Source: Luteibacter aegosomatissinici | Lineage (GTDB): Bacteria > Pseudomonadota > Gammaproteobacteria > Xanthomonadales > Rhodanobacteraceae | Reading direction: 5' to 3' | Assembly: GCF_023078495.1 (NCBI RefSeq) | Contig: NZ_CP095742.1 | Coordinates: 2,852,001-2,916,000, forward strand | DNA length: 64,000 nucleotides | Shown: piece by piece, positions 1 through 9,168 of the stretch | Layout: each line of letters begins with the position of its first letter | How positions within the stretch are numbered: position 1 is the first letter of the stretch | Made by a program: the position numbers and the translations under genes | The notes under the pieces: model-generated | What the model was told of the DNA's origin: nothing | The model's input: only the letters and a program-made list of their open reading frames with translations | Databases searched by the model: none

Positions 1-1388
1 CAGAGTGGACAGGTGTGGCGCGGTGCAAGGTCACCACCTTGACCGTCGGAGGCCAGCCCGCGTATCTCTTCTCATCGTTCCCCCAGGAGACGGCTGACAT
101 CCATTTCCGCTGGATGCGCGAGTACGGTATCGATGGCGCACTCCTGCAGCGCTTCACAGGGGAGATTCCGAACCACAGCCAGGAAGGCGAAGCCATCACA
201 CGCCATGCGATGAAGGCGGCCGAAGCGAACGGACGCACCTTCGCCATCGAATACGACCTGAGCCATGGGGATTATTACGATGTGGTCTCCGATGACCAGG
301 TCGTGGCCGACATCACCAATGACTGGCTACATCTGGTCAATGACCTGCACATCACTGACAGCCTGGCCTACCAGAGGGAAGCCGGAAAGCCGCTCGTGTC
401 CCTGTGGGGTCTCGCCTTCCACGATGACAGCCACCCCAAGCGCGCAGCCCTTGCCGGGCGCATCATCCACTGGTTCAAGACCGTCGCCCATGCAGAGGTC
501 ATGGCGGGCGTGGCCAACAACTACGACGACCCCAACAATGGGGCCGACCCGGCGTGGGGTGATGTGTTGAAGGAGGCGGACATCATCCAGCCCTGGACCG
601 TCGGCGCGCTGAGCAACCGGGACAACATCGACTGGTGGAAGACCAACAAGTTCATCCCCGAAATCAAGGTCACGGACGCTAACGGGCAAATCTACATGCC
701 GGTCATCGAGCCGGGGGTTGCCGGGCGTGATTCGAACGACGTCGTAGGCCAGGGCGCGGCACGCAACGGCGGCGACTTCTTCTGGCACCAGCTCTACACC
801 GCAAAGAGCGTCGGGGCGAAGGTCATCAAGATTGCGATGTTCGACGAGGTCAATGAAGGCACGTCGCTGCTGAAGGTGGCCGAAAACGCCAGCCAAGCCC
901 CCGACCAGGGCACATGGTTGAACCTCGACGCAGACGGCTACCAGCTGCCGTCCGACTGGTACTTGCGTCTGGCGTGGAACGCAGGGCGTGTGTTGCGAGG
1001 TGAGGATACGCTGACCGATACGGTACCAGGCGACCCGGGTCCGCTCGACCCGGCCCCGTCGTGCGGCGTGCTCGGCCCGAACGGCGTCATCAATCCGGGC
1101 AAGCCGCTTTACTCATGCAGCCAGCTTGTCCACGTCAGCCTCGACCCGAGCGGGGACCTGACCGTCTATCGGGGCACGACTGCGCTGTATTCGAGCGGGA
1201 CCGGTGGCCAGCCAGTGGTGACAACTGTCATGCAGGGGGACGGCAACCTCGTCGAGTATGCCAAGGACGGAACGCCCCGCTGGGCGAGCAACACCGCCGG
1301 CCACCCGGGAGCGTGGCTGGATTTGCGAAACGATGGCAAGGCCTGGATTGTCTACCAGGGCAAGGTCATCTGGACAGCTGGTCCGTGA
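1..1388 (+). CDS. GH99-like glycosidase with C-terminal bulb-lectin domain (5' partial)
   Basis: The reading frame is open to the window edge (codons from position 3), so the GTG at 15 is probably internal and the N-terminus is missing. The first ~330 residues read like the GH71/GH99-like (xylosidase/arabinosidase-type) fold, with FRWMREYGIDGALLQRF near the start and many Trp/Asp residues. After a Pro/Asp-rich linker, the last ~100 residues form a mannose-binding bulb-lectin domain with the repeat signature QGDGNLVEY followed by a degenerate copy. The protein is probably secreted and acts on a plant or microbial polysaccharide, but a signal peptide cannot be checked. Family call good; substrate unknown. 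Confidence 0.75.
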   Translation, partial: EWTGVARCKVTTLTVGGQPAYLFSSFPQETADIHFRWMREYGIDGALLQRFTGEIPNHSQEGEAITRHAMKAAEANGRTFAIEYDLSHGDYYDVVSDDQVVADITNDWLHLVNDLHITDSLAYQREAGKPLVSLWGLAFHDDSHPKRAALAGRIIHWFKTVAHAEVMAGVANNYDDPNNGADPAWGDVLKEADIIQPWTVGALSNRDNIDWWKTNKFIPEIKVTDANGQIYMPVIEPGVAGRDSNDVVGQGAARNGGDFFWHQLYTAKSVGAKVIKIAMFDEVNEGTSLLKVAENASQAPDQGTWLNLDADGYQLPSDWYLRLAWNAGRVLRGEDTLTDTVPGDPGPLDPAPSCGVLGPNGVINPGKPLYSCSQLVHVSLDPSGDLTVYRGTTALYSSGTGGQPVVTTVMQGDGNLVEYAKDGTPRWASNTAGHPGAWLDLRNDGKAWIVYQGKVIWTAGP

Positions 1389-1427
1389 CGATGTGCCGGC
1401 CCGGGCGCGTTCCGGGCCGGCATTCGC

Positions 1428-2118
1428 TTACCACGGCAGTTCATTGCCCTTGTAGTCGACAAAGACGAGCCCCGGTTTGCCGAACAGGCCTTCCAGCACC
1501 CGCACCATGCCACTGGTGCTGGTGGCCACATCGAGCGCGGCATCCGGCCCACCCATCTCGGTGCGCACCCAGCCAGGGGCGATGGCCGCGAGGGCGTACG
1601 GCATGGCCGGACGGGCAGCGGCAAAACTCCGCAACGACTGGTTCAGCGCTGCCTTGCTCGAGCGGTACGGCTCCCACCCACCGGTGGTATTTCCCGAGAC
1701 GCTGCCGAGGCCGGATGACATGACCGCGAGCACGCCGCCGTCGGCAACGAGCGGCTCAAAGGCCTCCGTGGCGAGCATCGCACCGGCGACGTTGGTGCGC
1801 ATGACCTGCATCACCTGGTCGGCAAAAGAAAGAGCCGGGTCGCTGAGGACGCCTGCGTTGACGAACACGACATCGAACCGGAATCCAGCGAGCTCCTCGC
1901 GAAGGGCGTGGATGGAGGATGCGTCATCGATGTCGACGTGGCCGACCATCAGGTTCGGCCCTGCCAGACTGTGCAACCGCACTCGGGCGGCTCCTGCGCT
2001 CCGTCGCGGACACGGCCCAGCCTTGCTCAAGGAGGCGTTCAACGAGGCCAAGACCAAGACCGCGACTCGCGCCGATGACAAGGGCGCGACGCGACGGGAA
2101 AGCGATGGCGTGGGTCAT
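1428..2118 (-). pseudogene. SDR-family oxidoreductase, frameshifted
   Basis: The N-terminal Rossmann part (start ATG at 2118, cofactor motif IGASRGLG) and the remainder (VVFVNAG, catalytic Ser and YRSSK, ending at TAA 1428) lie in two different minus-strand frames. The switch falls near 1985-2005, after ...SATE and before ...ARVRLHSL. A single-base indel would restore a ~230-residue short-chain dehydrogenase. Both halves are well preserved, so the lesion is recent or a sequencing error. It converges on the glycosidase gene. Substrate unknown. Confidence 0.75.
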
Positions 2119-2435
2119 GGGCAGCTCTCGGACGGGTAGCGGGACATACCCCTGACCGGGGCGTTGGCGCCGATGGTGCCATTGATGCCGTGAGCACACT
2201 TGGATGAGGCCACCGTGCCGGGCATTCATGAATGCGACCACCCTCATTTGGTCCAACGTACCGCAGCGCGTTGGCGTTCGAGAGCGGCATTGCAGGGGCT
2301 GTTGACACCGCAAGAAATAGTCGCTTCACTAATCAAAGCGACGCAAAAACCGTGACCGGGACACCTGTTTTCCGTGCGGCGGATGTGCCGCACCCATTCT
2401 GGCCGCCCGGCTCCCACCTGCCACCGGAACACATC

Positions 2436-3059
2436 ATGACCGACAACACCTACACGGCCGACCGCACCGCCCTTCTTATTGTGGACCCCTACAACGATTT
2501 CATGAGTGAGGGCGGCAAGCTGTACAAGGCCATCGAGGAAACCGCCTCCGAAGCCGGACTGTTCGACAATCTGCGCAAAATCATCCCCCTTGTTCGCGAA
2601 AAAGACATCAAGGTCTTCATCGTGCCGCACCACCGCTCGACGCCGGGCGACTTCGATCACTGGCAGCACCTGAACATGTTCCAAAAGGCCGGCCTGCCGC
2701 ACAAGGCGTTTGAAGCCGGCAGCTGGGGTGGCGAATTCCATCCTGAATTCGGCCCGAAGCCTGGCGATGTCATTGTCAAGGAGCACTGGGCGCAGAGCGG
2801 TTTCGCCAACACCGACCTCGATGTTCTCCTCAAGCAGCACGGTATCCAGCGCATCATCCTCGTCGGCCTGATTGCCAACAGCTGCATCGAGTCGACGGCG
2901 CGCTTTGGCATGGAACTCGGCTACCACGTCACGTTGGTGACGGACGCCACGGCGGCCTTCAGCAAGGACGGCATGCTCGCTGCAAAAATCAACGCACCGA
3001 TGTACGCCCACGCCATCCTGACCACCGGCGAGCTGGTCTCCGCGCTCGAGGCCATCTGA
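2436..3059 (+). CDS. Isochorismatase-like cysteine hydrolase
   Basis: The 207-residue product is a typical full-length isochorismatase-superfamily hydrolase. The catalytic triad is visible as Asp17 (LIVDPYNDF), Lys115 (VIVKEHWAQ) and Cys150 (IANSCIEST). Members hydrolyse amides, N-carbamoyl groups or vinyl ethers; nothing local fixes the substrate. I chose the ATG at 2436 because homology begins there; the 68 upstream in-frame codons look like leader sequence. A single-gene unit in the cytoplasm. A second, more YcaC-like member of the superfamily lies at 45793-46446. Confidence 0.85.
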   Translation: MTDNTYTADRTALLIVDPYNDFMSEGGKLYKAIEETASEAGLFDNLRKIIPLVREKDIKVFIVPHHRSTPGDFDHWQHLNMFQKAGLPHKAFEAGSWGGEFHPEFGPKPGDVIVKEHWAQSGFANTDLDVLLKQHGIQRIILVGLIANSCIESTARFGMELGYHVTLVTDATAAFSKDGMLAAKINAPMYAHAILTTGELVSALEAI

Positions 3060-3181
3060 CACGTGCGCCCGGCCTAGCCGCCGGGCGGACCACGCGCCAC
3101 TTCATTGGAAGGGTCCGGCATGTCGACAGAATGCTGGGCCCGTCTGTCATCCTGCGCGCCGTTTCAACAGGGGGAACGTCC

Positions 3182-4819
3182 ATGCGCATCACCGTCAAAA
3201 CAAAAATCCTCGCGGCCATGGGCTTTGCGCTCAGTGCCTCAATTGTGGTGGGGGTCGCCGGCTTGGCAGGCCTCCATCATACCTTCGGCAACGCCGAAGA
3301 CATCTATCAGAGCAACCTTCTCTCGATTGTCCATGTCGTCAATGCGAGGCAACAGCTTGTCGACGAACGCCTTGCGCTCAACCGTGGCTTTGCCGACCCG
3401 ACCGTTAGGGGATTTGTCGAGCGGGTCAATCGTGACATCACCGCAGAAAAGAAGGAATGGGCCAACTACTTTCCCGCGCTTGTCTCATCCGAGCATGAGC
3501 GACTGGTTGCTGACGCGTATGTGACGATGCGGGAGAACGCATCGCGGCTCGCGCTTCAGGAGGCCGAAATGCTCGATGGAGGAAGGCTTGAAGAGGCTCG
3601 ACGACTGCACATCACGCGCACGGCAGATGAACTGGGCAAAGCAGCAAACGCCATCGACGCCCTCATCGTTGTCAACGAGGAGCAGGCGAAGGAAGCGTAC
3701 GCTGAAGCATCCCGCGGCTATAGTCGAACGCGCGACCTGTGCGTCGCGGTCATCGTCATCAGCGGCATTGCCCTCATTGCCGTCGCCCTATTCCTGACGC
3801 GCTCGATTGTACGGCCATTGGTCAAGGCGCGTACGCTATCGGAGGCCATCAACGATGGCCGGCTCGGAAATGCTGTTGATGCCAAGGGAACCGATGAGCT
3901 CGCCGAGACGCTCAAGACGCTCTCGACCATGGACCTCAAGCTCGCGGGCATCGTCGCCGACATCCGGGACATTGCGGAGGATGTCTCCGGCGCGGCCTCG
4001 GACATCTCACAGGGCAATGAAGATTTGTCCCAACGCACGCAGGAACAGGCGAGTTCACTGGAGGAGACGGCCGCCTCGATGGAAGAGCTTGCTGCAACTG
4101 TGCGGCAAAATGCCGATGGCGCCGTGCGTGCCAGGGACCTTGCCCGACGCCTGCTCGAAACCTCAAGCGAGGGACGGACGGTCTCCGCCCAGGCAACGGA
4201 GGCGATGACCGCCATTACGGCCGCCAGCAGGCAGATTGGCGAGATTGTGGTGCTCATCGATGAGATTGCCTTCCAGACCAACCTTCTCGCCCTCAATGCC
4301 GCCGTCGAGGCTGCGCGCGCGGGTGACCAGGGACGTGGCTTTGCCGTCGTCGCTGCCGAGGTCAGGAGTCTTGCGCAACGAAGCGGCACCGCTGCCCGTG
4401 AAATCAAGGCGCTTGTGAGCGATACCGTCGACAAGGTCAGCGATGGTGCTGCCCTTGTCGGACGCACGAACGATGCGCTCGAGGGCATCGCGCACGGTAG
4501 CCGTGAGGTCAGCGCCATCGTCGAGGAAATTGCCGCTGCGTCCGAGGAACAGTCGGCCGGCATCGAGCAGGTCAACAATGCAGTGACCACGCTCGACGAT
4601 GTGACACAGCAGAACGCCGCCCTGGTCGAGGAGGCCAGTGCCGCGAGCCGGGCGACCGCCGAACTCGCGGCCCGGCTCCTCCAGCAGGTGTCGTTTTTCT
4701 CCATCGCTGGCCACGTCGCAAAGGCGCGCCCGGAAAAGGCACCCGCCCAAGCGGCGCCGACGCAACCGGTCCCGCCCCGGACGGCTGGCGCACGGAAGGA
4801 CGAATGGGTCGAGTTCTGA
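3182..4819 (+). CDS. Methyl-accepting chemotaxis protein with C-terminal WxxF tether
   Basis: A 545-residue transmembrane chemoreceptor. TM1 is at about residues 9-31, a ~155-residue four-helix-type periplasmic sensor follows, TM2 is at about 187-206, then a HAMP segment and a signalling domain with the invariant tip [19 protein letters not shown]. The protein ends in EWVEF after a Pro/Ala-rich linker, matching the xWxxF pentapeptide that docks CheR/CheB in full-length receptors. The ATG at 3182 follows AGGGGGAA and beats the upstream GTG-type start. No che genes are nearby, so it must use the chromosomal chemotaxis core. Ligand unknown. Confidence 0.92.
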   Translation: MRITVKTKILAAMGFALSASIVVGVAGLAGLHHTFGNAEDIYQSNLLSIVHVVNARQQLVDERLALNRGFADPTVRGFVERVNRDITAEKKEWANYFPALVSSEHERLVADAYVTMRENASRLALQEAEMLDGGRLEEARRLHITRTADELGKAANAIDALIVVNEEQAKEAYAEASRGYSRTRDLCVAVIVISGIALIAVALFLTRSIVRPLVKARTLSEAINDGRLGNAVDAKGTDELAETLKTLSTMDLKLAGIVADIRDIAEDVSGAASDISQGNEDLSQRTQEQASSLEETAASMEELAATVRQNADGAVRARDLARRLLETSSEGRTVSAQATEAMTAITAASRQIGEIVVLIDEIAFQTNLLALNAAVEAARAGDQGRGFAVVAAEVRSLAQRSGTAAREIKALVSDTVDKVSDGAALVGRTNDALEGIAHGSREVSAIVEEIAAASEEQSAGIEQVNNAVTTLDDVTQQNAALVEEASAASRATAELAARLLQQVSFFSIAGHVAKARPEKAPAQAAPTQPVPPRTAGARKDEWVEF

Positions 4820-4897
4820 CCTGGCAGGATGCGGGTGGCTGCGGTGACGAAGCAGCACACCCGCGACCGCCGCCGCCCGCGAGAGTTGGCCGACGCC

Positions 4898-5869
4898 ATG
4901 ACGACTGAGTCCGTACACCCTTCCCGGATGCCGGACTGGCCGTGGTACGCGGTCGACGACGACCTGCTCGGGCCAATGGCAAAGTGGCATGCACAGGGCC
5001 TACCCCTGGCGCTTGCCACGTTGGTCTCGGTCGAAGGCTCATCGCCACGGCCGCTGGGCAGCGAGATGGCCATTGCCCGCAACGGCCAATGCGCAGGATA
5101 CGTGTCCGGTGGCTGCGTTGAGGCTGCCGTCGTTGATGCGGCGCTCGGGTGCCTGCGGGACAACACGACCGTGATGCTCGACTACGGTGCCGGGAGCCCC
5201 GTCCTCGACCTCCAGCTCAGCTGCGGGGGACGCATCCACATCCTTGTGCGCCCCGTTTCTGACGCAGGCCGATATATTGACCTGCTGAGGGCGGCAGGTG
5301 CCGCCCGCCGAACGGTCACCATCGTGACGTCGGTGACCACAGGCCGCTGGCATGCCGTCGACGGAGAAACCCCGGTGCCTGAAGGCCACATCGGCCGCGT
5401 GCACCGTCCCGCGTTGCGGCTCGTTGTCGTTGGCGCGGACCCGGTGGCGCTTGCGCTTGCCGACCTTGCCCATCACACGGGCCTTGAGGTGGTGCTCGTC
5501 CGCCCCGATGGCCCTGACGGACCACCACCCCTTCCCCGCATTGGCTACATCCGGGGCAGCCTTGGCCCGGCACTCAGTGCGGCGAAGGTCGATGCCCGCA
5601 CGGCCATCTACACCTTTACCCACGACGACGACACCGACCATGCGGTGCTTTGCCAGGCACTGACAGACGGGGCGTTTGCCGCTGGCGCACTTGGCAGCCG
5701 CCAGAAAACCGACGCCAGACGACGGCGGTTGCTCGATGCCGGCTTTGATGTGACAGCGGTCCATGCCGTCCACCTTCCCGCCGGGACCAAGTCCCCGGCC
5801 ATGACCAGCCCGCGTTTCATCGCCACGGGCATCCTCGGGCGCATGCTCAGCGCGGCGCCAATGAGCTGA
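4898..5869 (+). CDS. XdhC/CoxI-family protein (orphan)
   Basis: About 323 residues from the ATG at 4898 (an upstream alternative at 4829 has no clear ribosome site). The N-terminal XdhC/CoxI domain has VSVEGSSPRPLGSEMAI and SGGCVEAAVV. The C-terminal half is the Rossmann-like XdhC_C domain (LRLVVVGADPVALALA, then GALGSRQK). Family members load sulfurated molybdenum cofactor into xanthine dehydrogenase-type enzymes. No molybdoenzyme subunit or moa/mob gene is in the window, so its client is elsewhere or lost. It starts 78 bp after the chemoreceptor gene; functional linkage is doubtful. Confidence 0.82.
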   Translation: MTTESVHPSRMPDWPWYAVDDDLLGPMAKWHAQGLPLALATLVSVEGSSPRPLGSEMAIARNGQCAGYVSGGCVEAAVVDAALGCLRDNTTVMLDYGAGSPVLDLQLSCGGRIHILVRPVSDAGRYIDLLRAAGAARRTVTIVTSVTTGRWHAVDGETPVPEGHIGRVHRPALRLVVVGADPVALALADLAHHTGLEVVLVRPDGPDGPPPLPRIGYIRGSLGPALSAAKVDARTAIYTFTHDDDTDHAVLCQALTDGAFAAGALGSRQKTDARRRRLLDAGFDVTAVHAVHLPAGTKSPAMTSPRFIATGILGRMLSAAPMS

Positions 5870-5945
5870 CGCAGAACGGTCCAATGTGGACGGTATGTAT
5901 GATGATTTATATTTTGAAGTCTCAATTCTTTCCGGAATACTCGAG

Positions 5946-7022
5946 ATGACCACCGCCCCGCAACGAACCCTCCTCATTACCGGTGGCTATGGCGTCTCCG
6001 GCACCGGCGTCGTCGAGGCCGCCCTCGCCCGCCCGGGGTGGACACCCATCACGACGGGCCGCCGCCCGGCGCCCGAGACGCTCCTTGGTGGACGGCCCGC
6101 ACCGGCACACATCCAGGTCGACCTCCTCGACAAGGAAGGGACGGACGCGGCGTTCGCCAACCTTCAAGCCGTCACAGACGTTGCCTTCTGTGCCTACCTG
6201 GAAGGTCGCACCGCTGCCGACACCGTGGCGCCGAATGTGGCCATGCTCGGAAACACACTCAACGCACTCAAGCACATTGGCGCAAAGGTCTCCCGAATCG
6301 TGCTCATGGGTGGCGGCAAGTCATACGGTGCGCACCTTGGCCCCTACAAGACGCCGGCCAAGGAATCCGACCCCCGCCACCTGCCTCCGCAGTTTTTCGA
6401 GGCGCAGGAAGATGCGCTGCGCGCATGGTCGGCGTCAAATGGCGCGGATTGGACCATCCTGCGACCCGACGGCATCATCGGCCCCAGCCTCGGGTCGCCG
6501 ATGAACATCCTCACCGGCATGGCAACCTATGCGGCCGTGTGCAAGGAGCTCGGCGTTCCGTTCCGCTTCCCCGGTTCACCGCAGGCGTGGTCCGCCCTTC
6601 ACCAGGTCACCGATGCCGACCTTCTTGGTCGTGCGACCCTCTGGGCACTCGAGAGCGATTCATCCCGGAACGAGATTTTCAACATCACCAACGGTGACCA
6701 CTACCGCTGGAAGCACCTTTGGCCCGACCTCGCCCGGTTTTTCGACATCCCGGTCGAAGAACCCCAACCCATTCCCCTCGCCGAGTACATGGCCGACAAG
6801 GGCCCGGTCTGGGACGCCATCGTTGCCAAATACAACCTTGTCCCCACGTCGTGGGCGCAGATTGCCGCATGGCCGTTTGTACAAGGCATCGTCAACGTGG
6901 GCTTTGACCTTGTCCAGAGCACCATCAAGGCAAGGAAAGCCGGCTTTGGCGATTGCATCGACACCCATGAAAGCTACCTGTCACATCTCCAGCGCCTGCG
7001 CGACGCGCGGCTCATTCCCTGA
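5946..7022 (+). CDS. PRISE-type SDR (progesterone 5-beta-reductase/iridoid synthase-like)
   Basis: A 358-residue NAD(P)-binding protein beginning LLITGGYGVSGTGVVEAAL. It carries the PRISE landmark GGGKSYGAHLGPYK, equivalent to the Lys-bearing (K/S)HYxGPF block, followed by PPQFFEAQED at the place of the usual NFYY/NFYW(x)xED. The residue normally supplying the catalytic Tyr is therefore Phe here. These enzymes reduce activated C=C bonds of enones. The ATG at 5946 lies in a rare AT-rich upstream stretch (5890-5925). An SDR follows 38 bp downstream and may be co-transcribed. Confidence 0.8.
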   Translation: MTTAPQRTLLITGGYGVSGTGVVEAALARPGWTPITTGRRPAPETLLGGRPAPAHIQVDLLDKEGTDAAFANLQAVTDVAFCAYLEGRTAADTVAPNVAMLGNTLNALKHIGAKVSRIVLMGGGKSYGAHLGPYKTPAKESDPRHLPPQFFEAQEDALRAWSASNGADWTILRPDGIIGPSLGSPMNILTGMATYAAVCKELGVPFRFPGSPQAWSALHQVTDADLLGRATLWALESDSSRNEIFNITNGDHYRWKHLWPDLARFFDIPVEEPQPIPLAEYMADKGPVWDAIVAKYNLVPTSWAQIAAWPFVQGIVNVGFDLVQSTIKARKAGFGDCIDTHESYLSHLQRLRDARLIP

Positions 7023-7060
7023 GTGCGGCGACAACACTCCCGCACCCATCGAGACCGACC

Positions 7061-7792
7061 ATGACCATTGCTCCCTCCCCCATCACCCTTGTGACTGGCG
7101 CCAATCGCAGCATCGGCCTGCAGGTTGTCCGTGACCTGTCCCGGCTTGGACACACCGTACTGCTCGGTGCGCGCGACCCCGGGCGTGGTGCCGAAGCCGT
7201 CACGCAACTTGCCGACGAGGGCATCAACGTCGATGTCGTTCACATCGACCTCGACTCCCCACAAACCCACGAAGCGGCCGCCGCATCCATTGCGCTGGCG
7301 TATGGGCGCATTGATGTACTCGTCAACAACGCGGCGGTCATCGACGCGAATGACGGCCCGGCGACCGTCATGGACATCCATGGCGCCCGAGGCGTGTTCG
7401 AGACCAATGTTCTGGGGACCCTTGCCGTCACCCGTGCCATGCTTCCATTGCTGAGACAGTCGGCGGGCGCCCGCATCATCAACCTGTCAAGTGCTTTGGG
7501 CTCGATTGGGGATGCCATTGACCGTGACTCGGAGTTTTCCGACGTCAGACTTGCCGGCTATGCCATGTCCAAGGCCGCGCTCAACATGCTCACCGTCCAG
7601 CTCGCAGTCGAACTTGAACCAGAGGGCATTTCCGTCAATGCCGTCGATCCCGGGTTTACCGCCACCGACATGAACCGGCACCAGGGCTACCAGTCACTGC
7701 AACAGGGCGCGGCGGAGGCTGTGCGTCTTGCGACCGCGCCGGTCATTCCGACGGGCGGCTTTTTTGCCACCGGAAGAGTCCTTCCCTGGTAG
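7061..7792 (+). CDS. SDR-family oxidoreductase
   Basis: A 243-residue classical short-chain dehydrogenase. The cofactor loop TGANRSIG lies at residues 12-19, the structural motif is NNAA, and the catalytic Ser and Tyr/Lys are in INLSSALGS and YAMSKAAL. The ending (FFATGRVLPW) resembles that of the broken SDR at 1428-2118, so the two belong to one subgroup. It starts 38 bp after the PRISE reductase, suggesting co-transcription. Substrate unknown. Confidence 0.88.
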   Translation: MTIAPSPITLVTGANRSIGLQVVRDLSRLGHTVLLGARDPGRGAEAVTQLADEGINVDVVHIDLDSPQTHEAAAASIALAYGRIDVLVNNAAVIDANDGPATVMDIHGARGVFETNVLGTLAVTRAMLPLLRQSAGARIINLSSALGSIGDAIDRDSEFSDVRLAGYAMSKAALNMLTVQLAVELEPEGISVNAVDPGFTATDMNRHQGYQSLQQGAAEAVRLATAPVIPTGGFFATGRVLPW

Positions 7793-7855
7793 CTGATTCC
7801 AATACGGGCAGACAATCCTCGCAGTCTTGCGATCCAACACCATGCAGGTAAAGAC

Positions 7856-8104
7856 ATGACCACCCTGACCGTTAGCCAAACTGGTACCGCCAATCTCGCC
7901 AAACTGTCGGCCTCCGACCTCGCCAAGAACGCCCGCAAACCAGAGGTCGCCGGCGATGGCAGTATCAATACCCAGGGCGTCGAATCGACGGAAACGAGTT
8001 CACCCAGGCCATCTGTACAGCTGCTTCGTGCATTCTCGCCGGATGTACTGCTCGAGGACCCCGACGGACAGTCGACCGGACGATTTGTTGATGTGAGCGC
8101 CTGA
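7856..8104 (+). CDS. Small Ser/Thr-rich hypothetical protein
   Basis: An 82-residue hydrophilic ORF opening MTTLTVSQTGTANLAKLSAS, preceded by CAGGTAAAGAC. Third codon positions are GC-rich as in the neighbouring genes. No signal peptide, membrane segment or known motif is visible. It sits alone between an SDR and a membrane protein. The antisense frame is also open, so coding is not certain. Confidence 0.45.
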   Translation: MTTLTVSQTGTANLAKLSASDLAKNARKPEVAGDGSINTQGVESTETSSPRPSVQLLRAFSPDVLLEDPDGQSTGRFVDVSA

Positions 8105-8185
8105 TGGCCAAGCCGGGGCACCGTACGGTGCCCCTGTCCAGCCCCCCTCCTCAAGTCGGCAGCGTCTGTGCCGATACCGGTTTTC

Positions 8186-9031
8186 ATGCACATGGACACG
8201 GAAACTCCCACCCCCACTGCCGCACCCCCTCCCGATGCCACCAGCGACCATCAGCTACGCGAAGTCCTTGCTGCCGTCCCGGGCTACCTCTCAACCATCG
8301 GGTCCAGCCTGGTCGGGGCGACAGCGTTTCTTCTCATTTCGGGAGCGTCTTACTACCAGGCGCTTCTTGAACACCTGCACGCGACATGGGCCGTCGACAC
8401 CATCCCCTATACCGCGATGGTGCGGGCCGGTGCACTCAACGCCCTCATCTTCCTGCTGACGACGACAATTACCGTTGCCGTCACCGTCGTCGGCTTGTTT
8501 ACGCGCCGTCAGATGGCGTCTTTCTGCATCATCTGCATTGCCGTCGTTTGTGCATCGACGGGCCTTTCATCGCTGCAGTCTGTGCGGGGCAGCAGGTGTG
8601 CCGACACGCTCGCCTTTGTCACCACCCTGGCCGGTGCCTATCTGGTCGCAACGGGTGGGACCGCGCTGATTGCAAGAAAACCGACAACCCCCCTTGAACT
8701 GCGCTGGGCCGCCCTCGGTGGGACGGTCGTGAAGCTCGGTCTGCTCATGTTCTGGCCCTACCACGTCGGCAAGCTCGATGCCGAGCAGGTGCTGCAGGGC
8801 GAGGCCAGGAGCCGGCATCCCGATGTCTGCATCAAGGGCGACGGTCCCGGCGCGTGGCGAATGGTTCGCGCCGTCGAGGACAGGTATCTGGTCATCTCCC
8901 CGGAGCCGGACGTTGTCCGCCTGCGGCTCGTCCCCGCCAGTGAGGTAACAGATGTGTTGGTCAGCCTGCCCAGGCAGCCTGTAGAGGGCGGTCCACCGGC
9001 CCTGGCCTCGGCCTCCAGGGTGAGGGCCTAA
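8186..9031 (+). CDS. Four-TM membrane protein of unknown function
   Basis: The product is about 281 residues from the ATG at 8186 (a GTG at 8168 is possible). A Pro/Thr-rich N-terminus is followed by four hydrophobic stretches (about residues 40-62, 80-108, 115-135 and 150-170 of the longer form). A soluble ~110-residue C-terminal tail follows, with a beta-like RYLVISPEPDVVRLRLVPAS. I do not recognise the family. The ATPase gene starts 137 bp downstream on the same strand. Confidence 0.7.
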   Translation: MHMDTETPTPTAAPPPDATSDHQLREVLAAVPGYLSTIGSSLVGATAFLLISGASYYQALLEHLHATWAVDTIPYTAMVRAGALNALIFLLTTTITVAVTVVGLFTRRQMASFCIICIAVVCASTGLSSLQSVRGSRCADTLAFVTTLAGAYLVATGGTALIARKPTTPLELRWAALGGTVVKLGLLMFWPYHVGKLDAEQVLQGEARSRHPDVCIKGDGPGAWRMVRAVEDRYLVISPEPDVVRLRLVPASEVTDVLVSLPRQPVEGGPPALASASRVRA

Positions 9032-9168
9032 CCCATGGCTGCCATCAAGACCGTCGGCATGCTGCCCTCCGTCATGCAGTCACAGCAACGGCATCCAATG
9101 GCGCCCGTTGCACCGTGTAGCCATAATCATGCGCGGGCAGCACCTCCAACTTGCAGGGACCAAGGACG

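Noticed and set aside
3718-5166. 482-codon minus-strand ORF antisense to the chemoreceptor and XdhC genes
   Set aside because: Low-complexity Ser/Ala/Arg composition mirrors the codon bias of the plus-strand genes, and it spans two clear genes.
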